A stretch of DNA of 64,000 nt from Amycolatopsis pithecellobii (GCF_009707865.1 NZ_WMBA01000019.1:1-64000), one strand, 5' to 3'. Positions 30,492 to 39,394 are shown, counted from the stretch's first letter. The notes: generated from the letters alone by a model not told the origin. Numbers and translations are program-made.

Positions 30492-32017
30492 TACCCGTCC
30501 TCTCTCCTGCGCACCCGGAGGTGGGCGCGCAGCTGATCGACCAGACCGCTCACCTCGCCCGGAACCGTGGCGGCTCCGTAGAGATAGAAGTCGGGCCGGA
30601 TCACGGCGGCGACGTGCCCGTGTTCGCGTAGATGCGGCAGGTACGCCCCGTCGAGGTCGTTCTCCTCTGTCAACGGTACGACGGTGGCGCCTATTTCGGT
30701 GAGGAACGCCAGCCGGCTCTCGTCGAGCAGGTCGTCGGGGGCAAGACCGTCGGTGAGAATCGTGAACCCGAACCCCGTGACGTCGTCGAGCAGACCACTC
30801 GTGCCGCCGTAGTGAACGCGGTGTTGCGGGGTGAGGTGACCGGCCGTGGGCAGGCGCACGCCGTCCCCGAGTAGGGGCGGCGGCATCGGCGGCAGCACGC
30901 GTGCCGGGTCGGCGCCACCGGCGATCATGCGGCGATCACGTTCGGCTGCTTTGTCCTCGTCGAGCACGCAGATGACCTCGCCCAGGGCGATGGACATGCT
31001 GATCGCGTGCCGGACATGCGCTCGCCGTTCGCTGGTGTAGGTGTCGAGCAGCCCGGGTTCGGCGACGCCCCGCAGGACGAGGTCGAGTTTCCAGGCGAGG
31101 TTGATCGCGTCCCGCAGTCCCGAGCACATTCCTTGCCCGGCGAACGGCGGCATCTGGTGCGCCGCGTCCCCGGCGAGCAGGAGGCGGCCGGCGCGCCATT
31201 CGTCGGCCCAGCGGGCTTGGAAGGTGTAGACGGTGTGCCGTTCGAGTGCGGTGTTGCCGGGGTGGCGGCCCCACGGTTCGAGCAGGCGCCAGGCGGTTTC
31301 CGGGGTGTTGAGCTCCTCGATGGTCTCGCCGGGCAGCCGGATGAACTCCCACCGCCGCCTGGCCGGACCTCCGGAGACGATGGTCGTGGGCCGGACAGGA
31401 TCGCACAGCTGCCAGTTCATCGGTGACCATTCGCGCTCGTCGAGCGGCACGGTGTCGACGATGAGCCAGTCGAAGAAGAACCCGAGATCCGTGCTGGGCA
31501 CGCCGATGTGCCCGCGCACGAAACTGTTGGCACCGTCCGCGCCGATCACCCAGCGGGCGTGGAACTCCTCGCTACTGGTGACCAGCCGCACGCCGTTCTC
31601 GTCCTGCGACAGATCGACGACCTCCTGTCCACGTTGGACGTCCACTGTGGACAGTGTTTCGACCCGTTTGGACAGAACACGCTCCAGATCGGGCTGGGAG
31701 AAGAAGTTCGCGGTCGGCCAGCCGCTGGGGCCGGTGCCGCTCCAGTCGATCCGCAGCAGCGGTTCCCCGCCGGCGTTACGCCACTCGTAGTGGTCCGGAA
31801 CGGGATCGGTGATCGCCATGACGTCGTCGACGACACCCGCGGCCTGGAAGATGCGGCCGATCTCGTCGTCGAAGTGCACCGCGCGTGGTTTGTCGTAGGG
31901 CTCTGGCCAGCGTTCCAGCACCAGCACGTCGTGCCCCTGCCGGCCGAGCAGCAACGCGAGCAGCTGCCCGACCGGGCCGAATCCGACAATCGCCACGTCA
32001 TGGGTTCTGCTGGGCAT
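30491..32017 (-). CDS. 3-(3-hydroxyphenyl)propionate hydroxylase-like (MhpA) monooxygenase
   Basis: 508 residues. VAIVGFGPVGQLLALLLGRQ (FAD), VIGADGANSFVRGHIGV (DG), and GRLLLAGDAAHQMPPFAGQG then MCSGLRDAINLAWKL (GD motif), as in MhpA/OhpB. The family adds a second hydroxyl to a phenolic ring to make the catechol that an extradiol dioxygenase then opens; such a dioxygenase is the next gene upstream (5 bp apart). The ATG at 32015-32017 is chosen; residues beyond are shadow. The exact phenol is not readable. Confidence 0.87.
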   Translation of the reverse strand: MPSRTHDVAIVGFGPVGQLLALLLGRQGHDVLVLERWPEPYDKPRAVHFDDEIGRIFQAAGVVDDVMAITDPVPDHYEWRNAGGEPLLRIDWSGTGPSGWPTANFFSQPDLERVLSKRVETLSTVDVQRGQEVVDLSQDENGVRLVTSSEEFHARWVIGADGANSFVRGHIGVPSTDLGFFFDWLIVDTVPLDEREWSPMNWQLCDPVRPTTIVSGGPARRRWEFIRLPGETIEELNTPETAWRLLEPWGRHPGNTALERHTVYTFQARWADEWRAGRLLLAGDAAHQMPPFAGQGMCSGLRDAINLAWKLDLVLRGVAEPGLLDTYTSERRAHVRHAISMSIALGEVICVLDEDKAAERDRRMIAGGADPARVLPPMPPPLLGDGVRLPTAGHLTPQHRVHYGGTSGLLDDVTGFGFTILTDGLAPDDLLDESRLAFLTEIGATVVPLTEENDLDGAYLPHLREHGHVAAVIRPDFYLYGAATVPGEVSGLVDQLRAHLRVRRREDG

Positions 32018-32022
32018 GGCGC

Positions 32023-32946
32023 TCACCCGGCCTGGTGTGCGCCGGTCATCAGCGCTGCCAAGTCTTCCGGGTGCAGGAACGACGGTGGTGGCGGCGGGCC
32101 CCAGTTGAACAGGCCCTTGGCGCCCTCCAACGTTTCCGGTGTCCACAGCTGATCGTCGACGATGCAGTCCATATCGGAGTAGTACTCGGAGAAGTTGCCC
32201 GCCGGATCCTTGAGATACCAGAAGAAGTTGGACCCGGCGTGGTGACGGCCCAGGCCCCACACATGGCGTTCCGGGTTGCCCTCCAGCATCGCCGTCGCGC
32301 CGCGGCCGACCTCGTCGATATCGTCGACCTGCCACGAACTGTGGTGCAGGAAGTTGACCGGCGCACGCAGCACGAGCACGTTGTGATGATCGGTCGAGCA
32401 GCGCATGAAGGCGCCCTCGCCCTTGATCTCGTCACTGAGCTTGAACCCGAGCCCCTCGATGAAGAACCGGCGGGTCGCTGTGTAATCCGTCGAGCCCATC
32501 ACGACATGCCCGAGCTTGCGTGGCCGCACGGCGTGCTGTCGCGACACACCCGGCGCCCGGCCGGTGCCCCGCTCGATCCGGCCGGGCCCGTTGTAGGGCG
32601 TCGGCGGTTGCTCTGGCTGGACGATCCGGTCGGCCACCCGGACGACCGTGCGGAAACCGGCGATCGGCTCGACGGCCGTGAGCGCACCCGGTTCGCGGCT
32701 GACCAGGATGCCCAGCCGGTCCAGCCGGGCCGCGATGGCGTCGATATCGTCCTGATCGTCGACGCCGATCGCGATCTCGACCAGCTGCCGGGTCGGCGCG
32801 TTCACCAACCGCAGCTGGCGTCCACCGTCCTGTGTGGACAGCCAGCCGTCCGGCCCAGGGGCGAGCCCGAAATCGGTGTAGTAGCCGCGGGTTTCGGCGA
32901 GATTGGGTACGCCCACCGTGATGGAGGACAACCTGTGCAGCGGCAT
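32023..32946 (-). CDS. Extradiol ring-cleavage dioxygenase (VOC family)
   Basis: 307 residues with two vicinal-oxygen-chelate modules, as in 2,3-dihydroxybiphenyl 1,2-dioxygenases. The C-terminal module has the Fe(II) ligands His in KLGHVVMGSTDYT, His in FLHHSSWQVDDIDEVG and Glu in DPAGNFSEYYSDMDC. It opens catechols beside the diol. It sits between the ring hydroxylase and the fumarylacetoacetate-hydrolase gene, completing a meta-cleavage route. Confidence 0.9.
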   Translation of the reverse strand: MPLHRLSSITVGVPNLAETRGYYTDFGLAPGPDGWLSTQDGGRQLRLVNAPTRQLVEIAIGVDDQDDIDAIAARLDRLGILVSREPGALTAVEPIAGFRTVVRVADRIVQPEQPPTPYNGPGRIERGTGRAPGVSRQHAVRPRKLGHVVMGSTDYTATRRFFIEGLGFKLSDEIKGEGAFMRCSTDHHNVLVLRAPVNFLHHSSWQVDDIDEVGRGATAMLEGNPERHVWGLGRHHAGSNFFWYLKDPAGNFSEYYSDMDCIVDDQLWTPETLEGAKGLFNWGPPPPPSFLHPEDLAALMTGAHQAG

Positions 32947-32965
32947 TGCTACCTCCAGGAGATTG

Positions 32966-33808
32966 TCAGTGGCCGGCGACCATGCGATGACTCATCTCGC
33001 CGACGCCACGGACGTAGCTGACGAGTTCGTCGCCGGGGGAAAGGAAACGCTGCGGGGTCCGGCCGAGCCCGACGCCCGCCGGGGTGCCGGTGAAGATCAC
33101 GTCGCCGGGCAGCAGCGGGGTGACCGCGGAAAGCCGGGCGATCAGCTCGCCCACCCCGAACACCATGTCCCGGGTCCGGCCCTTCTGCACCTGCTCGCCG
33201 TTGATCAGGCAGCCCAGTTCGAGATCGTCGCGGTTGTCCAGCTCGTCGGGCGTCACCAGGACCGGGCCGATCGGACCGAAACCGGGATAGGACTTGGCGA
33301 GGCTGAACTGCGGGGCCGGCCCGACCCGCTGCAGATCGCGCTCGGAAATGTCCTGGCCGACCGACACGCCGGCGATGTAGTCCCAGCCGTTCTCGGCGGT
33401 GACCCGGTGGGCGCGGCGGCCGAGCACGACGACCAGTTCGACCTCCCAGTCCACCGAACCGGGCGGGAGCGTGATGTCGCCGGTCGGGCCGGTCAGCGAG
33501 GTCACGTATTTGGTGAACACCGGCGGTTCTTCCGGCACCGAGAACGAGGCTTCCGAGGCGTGATCGGCGTAGTTGAGGCCGATCGCGAAGACCTGCCGGG
33601 GCGCGGGCACCGGGTTGCCGAACGCGGACTTGTCCACCGTCTCACCGGTTTCCGGCAGCGCGCGGGCCACGTCGAGCAGTTCATCCCAGCGCTCGTAGGC
33701 GGCCTGGATATCCGGACCGAATCGACCGCCGGTGGCCCGTTCGATGTCGACCACCTCGTCACGAGCCGTCAGCAGGCTCAGCCGGCCCGAGACGTTGGCA
33801 AAACGCAC
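32966..33808 (-). CDS. Fumarylacetoacetate hydrolase family protein
   Basis: 280 residues from a GTG (33806-33808) behind GGAG. AIGLNYADHASEASFSVPEE, PVFTKYVTSLTGPTGDITLP, VDWEVELVVVLGRRAHRV and GVSVGQDISERDLQ are FAH-family signatures, with the metal-binding Glu/Asp triad and catalytic His. LPGDVIFTGTPAGVGLGRTP is the C-terminal block. The family hydrolyses or decarboxylates the keto-acids left after meta cleavage. First gene of the four-gene minus-strand operon, divergent from the GntR regulator. Confidence 0.9.
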   Translation of the reverse strand: MRFANVSGRLSLLTARDEVVDIERATGGRFGPDIQAAYERWDELLDVARALPETGETVDKSAFGNPVPAPRQVFAIGLNYADHASEASFSVPEEPPVFTKYVTSLTGPTGDITLPPGSVDWEVELVVVLGRRAHRVTAENGWDYIAGVSVGQDISERDLQRVGPAPQFSLAKSYPGFGPIGPVLVTPDELDNRDDLELGCLINGEQVQKGRTRDMVFGVGELIARLSAVTPLLPGDVIFTGTPAGVGLGRTPQRFLSPGDELVSYVRGVGEMSHRMVAGH

Positions 33809-33904
33809 GATGCACGCTCCTTCATCGGTATGAATCTCTGGCTGCCATCCTGACCGGGGAGCTATCGATCTGTCAATGAACTTTCGAATGTCTGCGAAGG
33901 ATTC

Positions 33905-33916
33905 GTACTGTGATAC
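33905..33916. promoter_or_regulatory. Candidate operator GTA-N6-TAC in the GntR/FAH divergent region
   Basis: GTACTGTGATAC lies 10 bp before the GntR ATG and 97 bp from the FAH start. A second imperfect symmetry CGAAT...ATTCG (about 33884-33904) adjoins it. Position fits autoregulation and control of the catabolic operon. Symmetry is short, so support is weak. Confidence 0.3.
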
Positions 33917-33926
33917 TGTTCGTGGT

Positions 33927-34625
33927 ATGGCCAAAAGTGGCGCATCCACCCGGACCGATGGCATCTACCAGCGGATTCGTGCGGACATTCTCAGCGGCAG
34001 GCTGGTGCCCGGTGCGCGGTTGAAGTTCCCGGAGCTGTCGCAGCGGTACGAGACGAGCGTGGGGGCCGCCCGCGAAGTGCTCACCAAACTGGCCGCGGAC
34101 GGGCTGGTGGTGACCAGGGCGCACCAGGGCTATGTGGTGACTCCGCTTTCGCATCAGGACTTGGCCGAGCTGACCCAGGCCCGCGTCGAACTGGAGTCGC
34201 TGGTGCTGCGGTTGGCGGTGCTCGAGGGCGATATCCAGTGGGAGTCGCGGGCGGTGGCCGCCCACCACGTGCTGGAACGCACGACGTTCCGGAACCCGGC
34301 TGATCCGGCTCACCCCTCGGACGAATGGTCGGTGGCCCATGCCGAGTTTCACGCCGCACTGCTCAGCGGATGTGGCAACCAGCGGCTGGTGGGCATGGCC
34401 CGCGCGCTGCGTCAGGAGGCCGAGCTGTACCTGCAATGGTCGGTGTCGTTCGGTACCGAACCGGACCGAGACCTGCCCGGTGAGCATCGGCGCATCCTCG
34501 AAGCGGCCGTCGCCCGTGACGCCGACCGCGCGGCCGAGCTGCTGCGGGACCACATCGCACACACCGCGCAACTGCTGATCAGCTGCGCCCCCGACGAGCC
34601 GAACGTCGCGCCGTCGGGGGCCTGA
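33927..34625 (+). CDS. GntR family regulator with FCD domain
   Basis: 232 residues. The winged helix is DGIYQRIRADILSGRLVPGA, RLKFPELSQRYETSVGAARE, VLTKLAADGLVVTRAHQGY. The FCD ligand domain (about 85-215) has the metal/ligand residues in EWSVAHAEFHAALLSGCGNQ and GEHRRILEAAVARDADRAAE, then HIAHT. FCD regulators respond to organic acids, consistent with control of the adjacent ring-cleavage operon. The ATG at 33927 is the natural family start. Confidence 0.88.
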   Translation: MAKSGASTRTDGIYQRIRADILSGRLVPGARLKFPELSQRYETSVGAAREVLTKLAADGLVVTRAHQGYVVTPLSHQDLAELTQARVELESLVLRLAVLEGDIQWESRAVAAHHVLERTTFRNPADPAHPSDEWSVAHAEFHAALLSGCGNQRLVGMARALRQEAELYLQWSVSFGTEPDRDLPGEHRRILEAAVARDADRAAELLRDHIAHTAQLLISCAPDEPNVAPSGA

Positions 34626-34645
34626 GCTCGCTGTTCGGCGTGGTC

Positions 34646-35566
34646 CTATTTGGACTCAAGTCGCCCCGGTGGGTTGGCGTCTGCCGCCAGTGCCTTTTGT
34701 GCGGCCTCCCAGCTGGCGTCTTCGACACCAAGCGCGTGACGGAGATAAGCCCAGCTGATGTGCTGGATCAGAGCGACTCGGGCGGGATTCTCGTCGGTCG
34801 TCTCCTTGACTTCGTACCCGGGAATCCCGCCGAGCGAGTGTTCCCCACCGAAGACGGTGAGCAGGCTTTTGCTGCCTGGGCTGAGAAAATACGGGTCGGT
34901 GCACCAATCCGGTCCGCGCACACTCAGCGGCGAGTCGTCCCGATCGCCCGCGACCACCAGCGTGGGCTTCGTCATGTCCGCGAAGCTCGGGTTGATGAAC
35001 GGGAACTGCACGGCCGCCGCCGGTGTCACATCGCTGCCCTGCCCGGCCGTCGCGAACAGCACGCCCGCCTTCACCCGGGGGTCCGACAGGTCCTCGCCCG
35101 TATTCGTCTGCCGATCAAGGGTGCGAAGGCCCAGCAGGGTACCGGCCGTCGACCCGCCGAAGGAGTGGCCTGCCGCGGCGATACGGCCGCGGTCGAGGCG
35201 CCCGGAAAGGCCGGGAACGGACGCTTCGAGGAGATCGAGTTCGTCGAGAATGCGCTTGTCGTCCTCGACGCGAATGCGCCAGATCCTTGGTGTGCGGGGA
35301 TCTTCCGGCGGCAGGCCGACCGTGCGGGAGTCGAGATGGGTCGGCTGGATGACCACGAAACCATGTGCGGCCCAGAAATCGGTCAGTGGGCCGTAGCCGT
35401 CGAGAGACGAGCCGAAGCCGTGTGAAAACACGATGATCGGCAGCCGGTCGCCGGTCACCGGGGCGGACACTTTTACTTGCAGCTCGGTTCCGCGGTCAGG
35501 GACGGACAGCGCTATCGGCTTCACCGAGACGATCGGTGCCGGCGCGGGAATATCGAATTCGGCCAT
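34646..35566 (-). CDS. Alpha/beta hydrolase, chlorophyllase/PAF-acetylhydrolase-like
   Basis: 306 residues. LPIIVFSHGFGSSLDGYGPL is the oxyanion block, AAAGHSFGGSTAGTLLGL carries the Ser nucleophile, and DRDDSPLSVRG and FGGEHSLGGIPGYE supply the Asp and His. No signal peptide. The substrate is unknown; relatives cleave short-chain or cyclic esters. The divergent TetR gene and two operators beside its ATG indicate TetR control. Confidence 0.82.
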   Translation of the reverse strand: MAEFDIPAPAPIVSVKPIALSVPDRGTELQVKVSAPVTGDRLPIIVFSHGFGSSLDGYGPLTDFWAAHGFVVIQPTHLDSRTVGLPPEDPRTPRIWRIRVEDDKRILDELDLLEASVPGLSGRLDRGRIAAAGHSFGGSTAGTLLGLRTLDRQTNTGEDLSDPRVKAGVLFATAGQGSDVTPAAAVQFPFINPSFADMTKPTLVVAGDRDDSPLSVRGPDWCTDPYFLSPGSKSLLTVFGGEHSLGGIPGYEVKETTDENPARVALIQHISWAYLRHALGVEDASWEAAQKALAADANPPGRLESK

Positions 35567-35607
35567 GGTTGTGCCTTTCCGCTGGGGTGGCTGTGGCATC
35601 ATGAGAG

Positions 35608-35651
35608 AAACGGGACGCCGTCCCGTTTGAAGATACGGGACAGTGTCCCGT
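35608..35651. promoter_or_regulatory. Two palindromic TetR-type operators
   Basis: AAACGGGAC-GCC-GTCCCGTTT (35608-35628) and ACGGGACA-G-TGTCCCGT (35635-35651), both perfect and sharing the ACGGGAC half-site. They fill the 93-bp gap between the divergent hydrolase and TetR genes, so the TetR protein probably represses both. Confidence 0.85.
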
Positions 35652-35659
35652 TTAGCAAA

Positions 35660-36235
35660 ATGGCTGGTGAAGGCATGGGTGCAGACAGGCCCAAGCGGGC
35701 GGACGCGCGACGGAACGAGGAGGCCTTGCTCGAAGCGGCGGCGGCGGTATTCGTCGCCTCCGGAGTGGACGCGCCGATCCGGGATATCGCGGCCAAAGCG
35801 GGAGTCGGCACGGCGACGATCTACCGACACTTCCCGACCAGGGCGGACCTGATCGTCGCGGTATACCGGCACCAGGTCGATCATCTCGCCGAGACCGGCC
35901 CGGCCCTGCTGCGGAGCGCCGATACGCCGTACGCCGCTTTGGCCCGGTGGCTGGAAGAGTTCGTGGATTTCGTGATCACCAAACAGGGTCTCGCCGCCGT
36001 ACTACAGTCCGCCGATCCCTGTTACGACCCCCTGCACTCGTACTTCCTCGAGCGGCTCGAACCCGTGTGCGTTCAGCTCCTGGAAGCGGCCGCCGACGCC
36101 GGCGAGATCCGGCCCGGCCAGGACCCGTATGAACTCATGCGGGGCATCGGCAGCCTGTGCGCCGGCGCGACGTCGAACCCTCGCTACGACACGCGCCGGC
36201 TCGTCCGGCTGCTCATCGCCGGACTTCGTCGCTGA
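35660..36235 (+). CDS. TetR family regulator
   Basis: 191 residues. HTH: RRNEEALLEAAAAVFVASGV, DAPIRDIAAKAGVGTATIYR, HFPTRADLIVAVY. The C-terminal all-helical domain resembles the TetR_C SCO1-4850-like group. An internal ATG 15 bp downstream is an alternative start. It lies behind two palindromes that it most likely binds. Its 3' end overlaps the convergent epoxide-hydrolase-like gene by 23 bp. Confidence 0.92.
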   Translation: MAGEGMGADRPKRADARRNEEALLEAAAAVFVASGVDAPIRDIAAKAGVGTATIYRHFPTRADLIVAVYRHQVDHLAETGPALLRSADTPYAALARWLEEFVDFVITKQGLAAVLQSADPCYDPLHSYFLERLEPVCVQLLEAAADAGEIRPGQDPYELMRGIGSLCAGATSNPRYDTRRLVRLLIAGLRR

Positions 36236-37043
36236 TCAGCAGCGAGATCAGCGCGTCGGGACGGTCGAGCGGGATGATGTGGCCGCAGTCGTCGATGAGG
36301 TGCTCCGTGAGCTCGTCGGTGATCGGGCGAAGCTGGTTGGCGAGCGCGTTGCCGACGGGGTGCGCGCCGATCGCCATGGTGGGCACGGTGAGCCGGGCGC
36401 CGGCGACCGCCTTGGCGATCTCTTGTCCGGTGGTGGGCAGGGCGCGGTAATGAGCGAACGCGCCACGCAGGGCGTCGCGGCCGGTGTAGGCGGCGAGGAA
36501 GCGGTCCCGGATCTGCGGCGTCAGCCCGCGGCCACGGGTGCCGGCGGTGAGAAACCAATCGATGTATTCGAACTCGTTGCCGGCCAGGACGGTTTCGGCG
36601 AAGCCGGGCACCGAATGGAAGCCGAACCACCAGGGCGGCCCGGCGGCGAGGAAGTCCTCGGCACCGGGCAGGGTGCCCAGAAGTCCTTCCATCAGCACGA
36701 GCCGCCGGACTCGGGTGGGGTGGCGCAGGGCGAGCAGGAACGCGGCCGGGCTGCCGAGGTCGATGCCGACCACGGTGGCCGTCGGCTCGCCGAGCGCGTC
36801 GAGGAGTGCTTCGGCGTCGGTGGCCAGCGTGGCGGCGTCGTAGCCGTCGACGGGGCGGCTGGTGGCGCCGAGGCCACGCAGGTCCGGTGCGATCACGCGG
36901 TGGTCCCGCACCAGTGCGGGGATCACCTCGGTCCACAGTTCCCAGGTGTGCGGAAACCCGTGCAGCAACAGGATTGCCGGGCCGGTTCCCCGCACCGCCA
37001 CGTTGATGTCGATGCCGTTGGCCGTGACCTGACGCAGGGACAC
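36213..37043 (-). CDS. Epoxide hydrolase-like alpha/beta hydrolase
   Basis: 276 residues. ILLLHGFPHTWELWTEVIPA has the HGxP oxyanion motif of epoxide hydrolases. The nucleophile elbow is VVGIDLGSPAAF, with Asp95 where esterases have Ser. The His is in DDCGHIIPLDRP. Asp nucleophiles mark epoxide hydrolases and haloalkane or haloacetate dehalogenases; HGFP favours the first. The ATG at 37041-37043 is divergent from the HxlR gene. Confidence 0.85.
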   Translation of the reverse strand: MSLRQVTANGIDINVAVRGTGPAILLLHGFPHTWELWTEVIPALVRDHRVIAPDLRGLGATSRPVDGYDAATLATDAEALLDALGEPTATVVGIDLGSPAAFLLALRHPTRVRRLVLMEGLLGTLPGAEDFLAAGPPWWFGFHSVPGFAETVLAGNEFEYIDWFLTAGTRGRGLTPQIRDRFLAAYTGRDALRGAFAHYRALPTTGQEIAKAVAGARLTVPTMAIGAHPVGNALANQLRPITDELTEHLIDDCGHIIPLDRPDALISLLISDEVRR

Positions 37044-37058
37044 GAGGGACCTCCCGTG

Positions 37059-37073
37059 GTTACCATTGGTGAC
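37059..37073. promoter_or_regulatory. Candidate HxlR operator
   Basis: GTTACC-ATT-GGTGAC is a 6-bp near-palindrome (one mismatch) in the 98-bp gap between the divergent hydrolase and HxlR genes. HxlR-type proteins usually bind just such sites next to their own gene. Confidence 0.35.
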
Positions 37074-37141
37074 AGCCGAACGATAAGTAACAACCGGGAC
37101 GCGGCCAAGACCGCACTTTTCCGTGAGGTGGTGAGCTCGAG

Positions 37142-37519
37142 GTGACCTCCCGACCGGCCGGGCGCGGTGATCTGTTCGACCCGCGGTGCGCCACCCGCCG
37201 GGTACTGGACCGCATCGGGACGAAGTGGACCTCGATGCTGGTCAAGGTGCTGGCCGAGGCCGAGCCCGGCGAGGTGCGGTTCGCGGAGCTGCAACGCCGG
37301 ATCCCTGGCATCTCCCACAAAATGCTGTCCGTGACGCTGCACAACGTGGTTCGCGACGGCTTGGTCGCCCGCCGGGTGGAACCGACGGTGCCACCGCAAG
37401 TCCACTATGGACTGACGGACCTCGGCCGCTCGCTCGAAGTACCCCTCGCGGCCCTGCGCGACTGGGCGGAGACCAACGTGGCGGCCATCGACAAGGCCAA
37501 CGCCGCCGCCGATTCGTGA
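37142..37519 (+). CDS. HxlR family winged-helix regulator
   Basis: 125 residues from a GTG. RCATRRVLDRIGTKWTSMLV is the HxlR lead-in (Cys, then GxKW), and RFAELQRRIPGISHKMLSVT with GLVARRVEPTVPPQVHYGLT the winged helix and wing. Single-Cys HxlR proteins can sense electrophiles or quinones through this Cys (15). It probably controls the divergent hydrolase. Confidence 0.9.
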   Translation: MTSRPAGRGDLFDPRCATRRVLDRIGTKWTSMLVKVLAEAEPGEVRFAELQRRIPGISHKMLSVTLHNVVRDGLVARRVEPTVPPQVHYGLTDLGRSLEVPLAALRDWAETNVAAIDKANAAADS

Positions 37520-37524
37520 ACCCA

Positions 37525-38436
37525 TCATCGCTTCGCGCCGGGAGACAGCTCACGCAAAGCGGTGCGGACGAGGTCACGGAGCCAGGCGTGTGCGGGGTCG
37601 GTGTCGTAGCGCCGATGCCACGCCAGGATGAGCGGCACCGGCGGCAGTTCCAGGGGTACCGGCCGGATCTCCAGACCGGTTTCGGTGAGCAGCGCGCGGC
37701 TCGTGTTTTCCGGCACCGTCACGAGAATGTCGTTCTGCTGCACGAAATGCAGCGCTGCGGTAAGGGTGGGGACCGCAGCGACGACCCGCCGTGCGGTGCC
37801 ATGCTCGTGGAGGACATCGTCGATCGGATCACGCAGCCTGCCGCGGCGGGACACCGTGAGGTGGTCGGCCCCGGCATAGCGTGCCAAGGTCAGTTTTCTT
37901 TTGGCCAGCGGATGTTCCGGCCGGATGGCGACGACGAGCCGGTCATCCGCGGCCGTTTCCGCGTGCACGTCCGGGATCAGCGGATCGTCCGCGCCGAGTT
38001 CGAGATCGACCTGCCCATGGCGCAGGTCGTTGGTGTCGGCGTCGGCTTCGGCCAGTAACCGCAACCGCACCCCGGGCGCCTGCTCTTGCACGGTGGCGAG
38101 CACGGTCGGACCCACGGCGGTCGTGACGGCGTCGTGCCATCTCAGCGTGAAGGTCCGGTCCAACGTGGCCAGGTCGAGCTCTCGGTCCGGGGTCAGCACG
38201 GCGTGCGCCTGCTGCACCAGCGCGTGCACCTTTCCGCGGATCGCCAGCGCGTGCGGGGTCGGGGTCATCGTCCGGCCCGTGCGGACCAGGATCTGGTCAC
38301 CCGTGGCCCGCCGGATCCGGCCCAGCGCACGGCTCATCGCCGGAGCCGTGAGGTGTAGCCGATCGGCAGCGCCGGCGACGCTGCCCTCCTCCAGCAACGC
38401 GTCCAACGCGGTGAGCAGGTTCAAATCCAGTTGCAT
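37525..38436 (-). CDS. LysR family regulator
   Basis: 303 residues. The HTH is NLLTALDALLEEGSVAGAAD followed by RLHLTAPAMSRALGRIRRAT. The substrate-binding domain (about 90-300) follows the NodD/PhzR-like subgroup pattern with HGQVDLELGADDPLIPDVHA. Two start codons nine bases apart (38436, 38445) are possible. It is divergent from the inositol-monophosphatase-like gene, whose promoter it presumably controls; the gap contains an ATGCAT core near 38461. Confidence 0.88.
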   Translation of the reverse strand: MQLDLNLLTALDALLEEGSVAGAADRLHLTAPAMSRALGRIRRATGDQILVRTGRTMTPTPHALAIRGKVHALVQQAHAVLTPDRELDLATLDRTFTLRWHDAVTTAVGPTVLATVQEQAPGVRLRLLAEADADTNDLRHGQVDLELGADDPLIPDVHAETAADDRLVVAIRPEHPLAKRKLTLARYAGADHLTVSRRGRLRDPIDDVLHEHGTARRVVAAVPTLTAALHFVQQNDILVTVPENTSRALLTETGLEIRPVPLELPPVPLILAWHRRYDTDPAHAWLRDLVRTALRELSPGAKR

Positions 38437-38554
38437 GGCAGTCATCTTATCCGTTACCAACATGCATTTGACGTTATGTCTGGCTGTTCCTAGCGTGGAA
38501 GGCACCGCAACGGAAATTGCGGGACACCCACTCGACACGAACAGGAGCCCCACC

Positions 38555-39394
38555 ATGCCCACCTCGCCGAGCCCCGCCTTCACCGGTGAAAACGCCTCCG
38601 TGGCCGAGGACAAAGCCTTGCTACCCGCGGTCGTCGCCGCGGTCGAGACCGCCGGTGCGCACCTGCGCGAGCGGTTCAGCCCCGACGCGCGGGTGGACAA
38701 CCTCGATGAGACCCTCGCCGCGATCGACGCGAACGACGCGGCGTCCCTGGGATTTCTCCGTGAGCCCTTGGAAAACGCCAGGCCTGGCGCCCGCTGGGCC
38801 GACGACGAGCAGGCAGGCGGAACGCTGCCGGCTGGGGAATGGTGGATCACCGACCCGGTCGAGGGGAACATCAACCACATCCACGGGATGACCGACTGGT
38901 CGGTGACGGCGGCCCTGGTGCGCGACAACCAGCCGGTGCTGACCGCGGTACACCTTCCGCTGACCGGCGACACCTACACCGCGGTCCGGGGTGATGGTGC
39001 CTACCTCAACGGCGTCCCGTTGCGGGTGTCGGTGAAGCCGAGTCTCGACGCCGCGCTGGTTGCGACCGGACAGTCGAAACCGGGCGAGACAGCGGAAACG
39101 TACGATCTGATCGGCCGGTCGGTCACCGCGATGCTGAACGCCGCGCTGGTCACCAGGGTGGCGGTGCCGACGACGCTGCAACTCGTTCAGGTCGCGGCCG
39201 GTCGCATGGACGCCTTCTGGCAGTACAGCGGCGTGCGTTCCGGGCTCGTAGCCGGTGCATTGCTCGTCGTGGAGGCGGGTGGCACGGTCACCGATACGCA
39301 CGGCAGGCCGTGGAACCTCGCGAGCGGGAATTTCCTTGCCACCGCACCGGCTTTGCACCCTGCCATCGTCGAGATTCTCTCCGCCGTCGGCTGA
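38555..39394 (+). CDS. Inositol monophosphatase family protein with altered metal site
   Basis: 279 residues with the IMPase fold. The signature normally WxxDPxDGTxN reads WWITDPVEGNINHIHG: Asp100 is kept, but the second Asp is Glu103 and Gly-Thr is Gly-Asn. The C-terminal WDxAAG block is replaced by QYSGVRSGLVAGALLVVEAG, losing its Asp. Family enzymes need those acids for three Mg2+ ions, so activity on sugar phosphates is doubtful or altered. The start ATG 38555 follows ACAGGAGCC. It is followed at 30 bp by an F420-reductase-like gene. Confidence 0.8.
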   Translation: MPTSPSPAFTGENASVAEDKALLPAVVAAVETAGAHLRERFSPDARVDNLDETLAAIDANDAASLGFLREPLENARPGARWADDEQAGGTLPAGEWWITDPVEGNINHIHGMTDWSVTAALVRDNQPVLTAVHLPLTGDTYTAVRGDGAYLNGVPLRVSVKPSLDAALVATGQSKPGETAETYDLIGRSVTAMLNAALVTRVAVPTTLQLVQVAAGRMDAFWQYSGVRSGLVAGALLVVEAGGTVTDTHGRPWNLASGNFLATAPALHPAIVEILSAVG

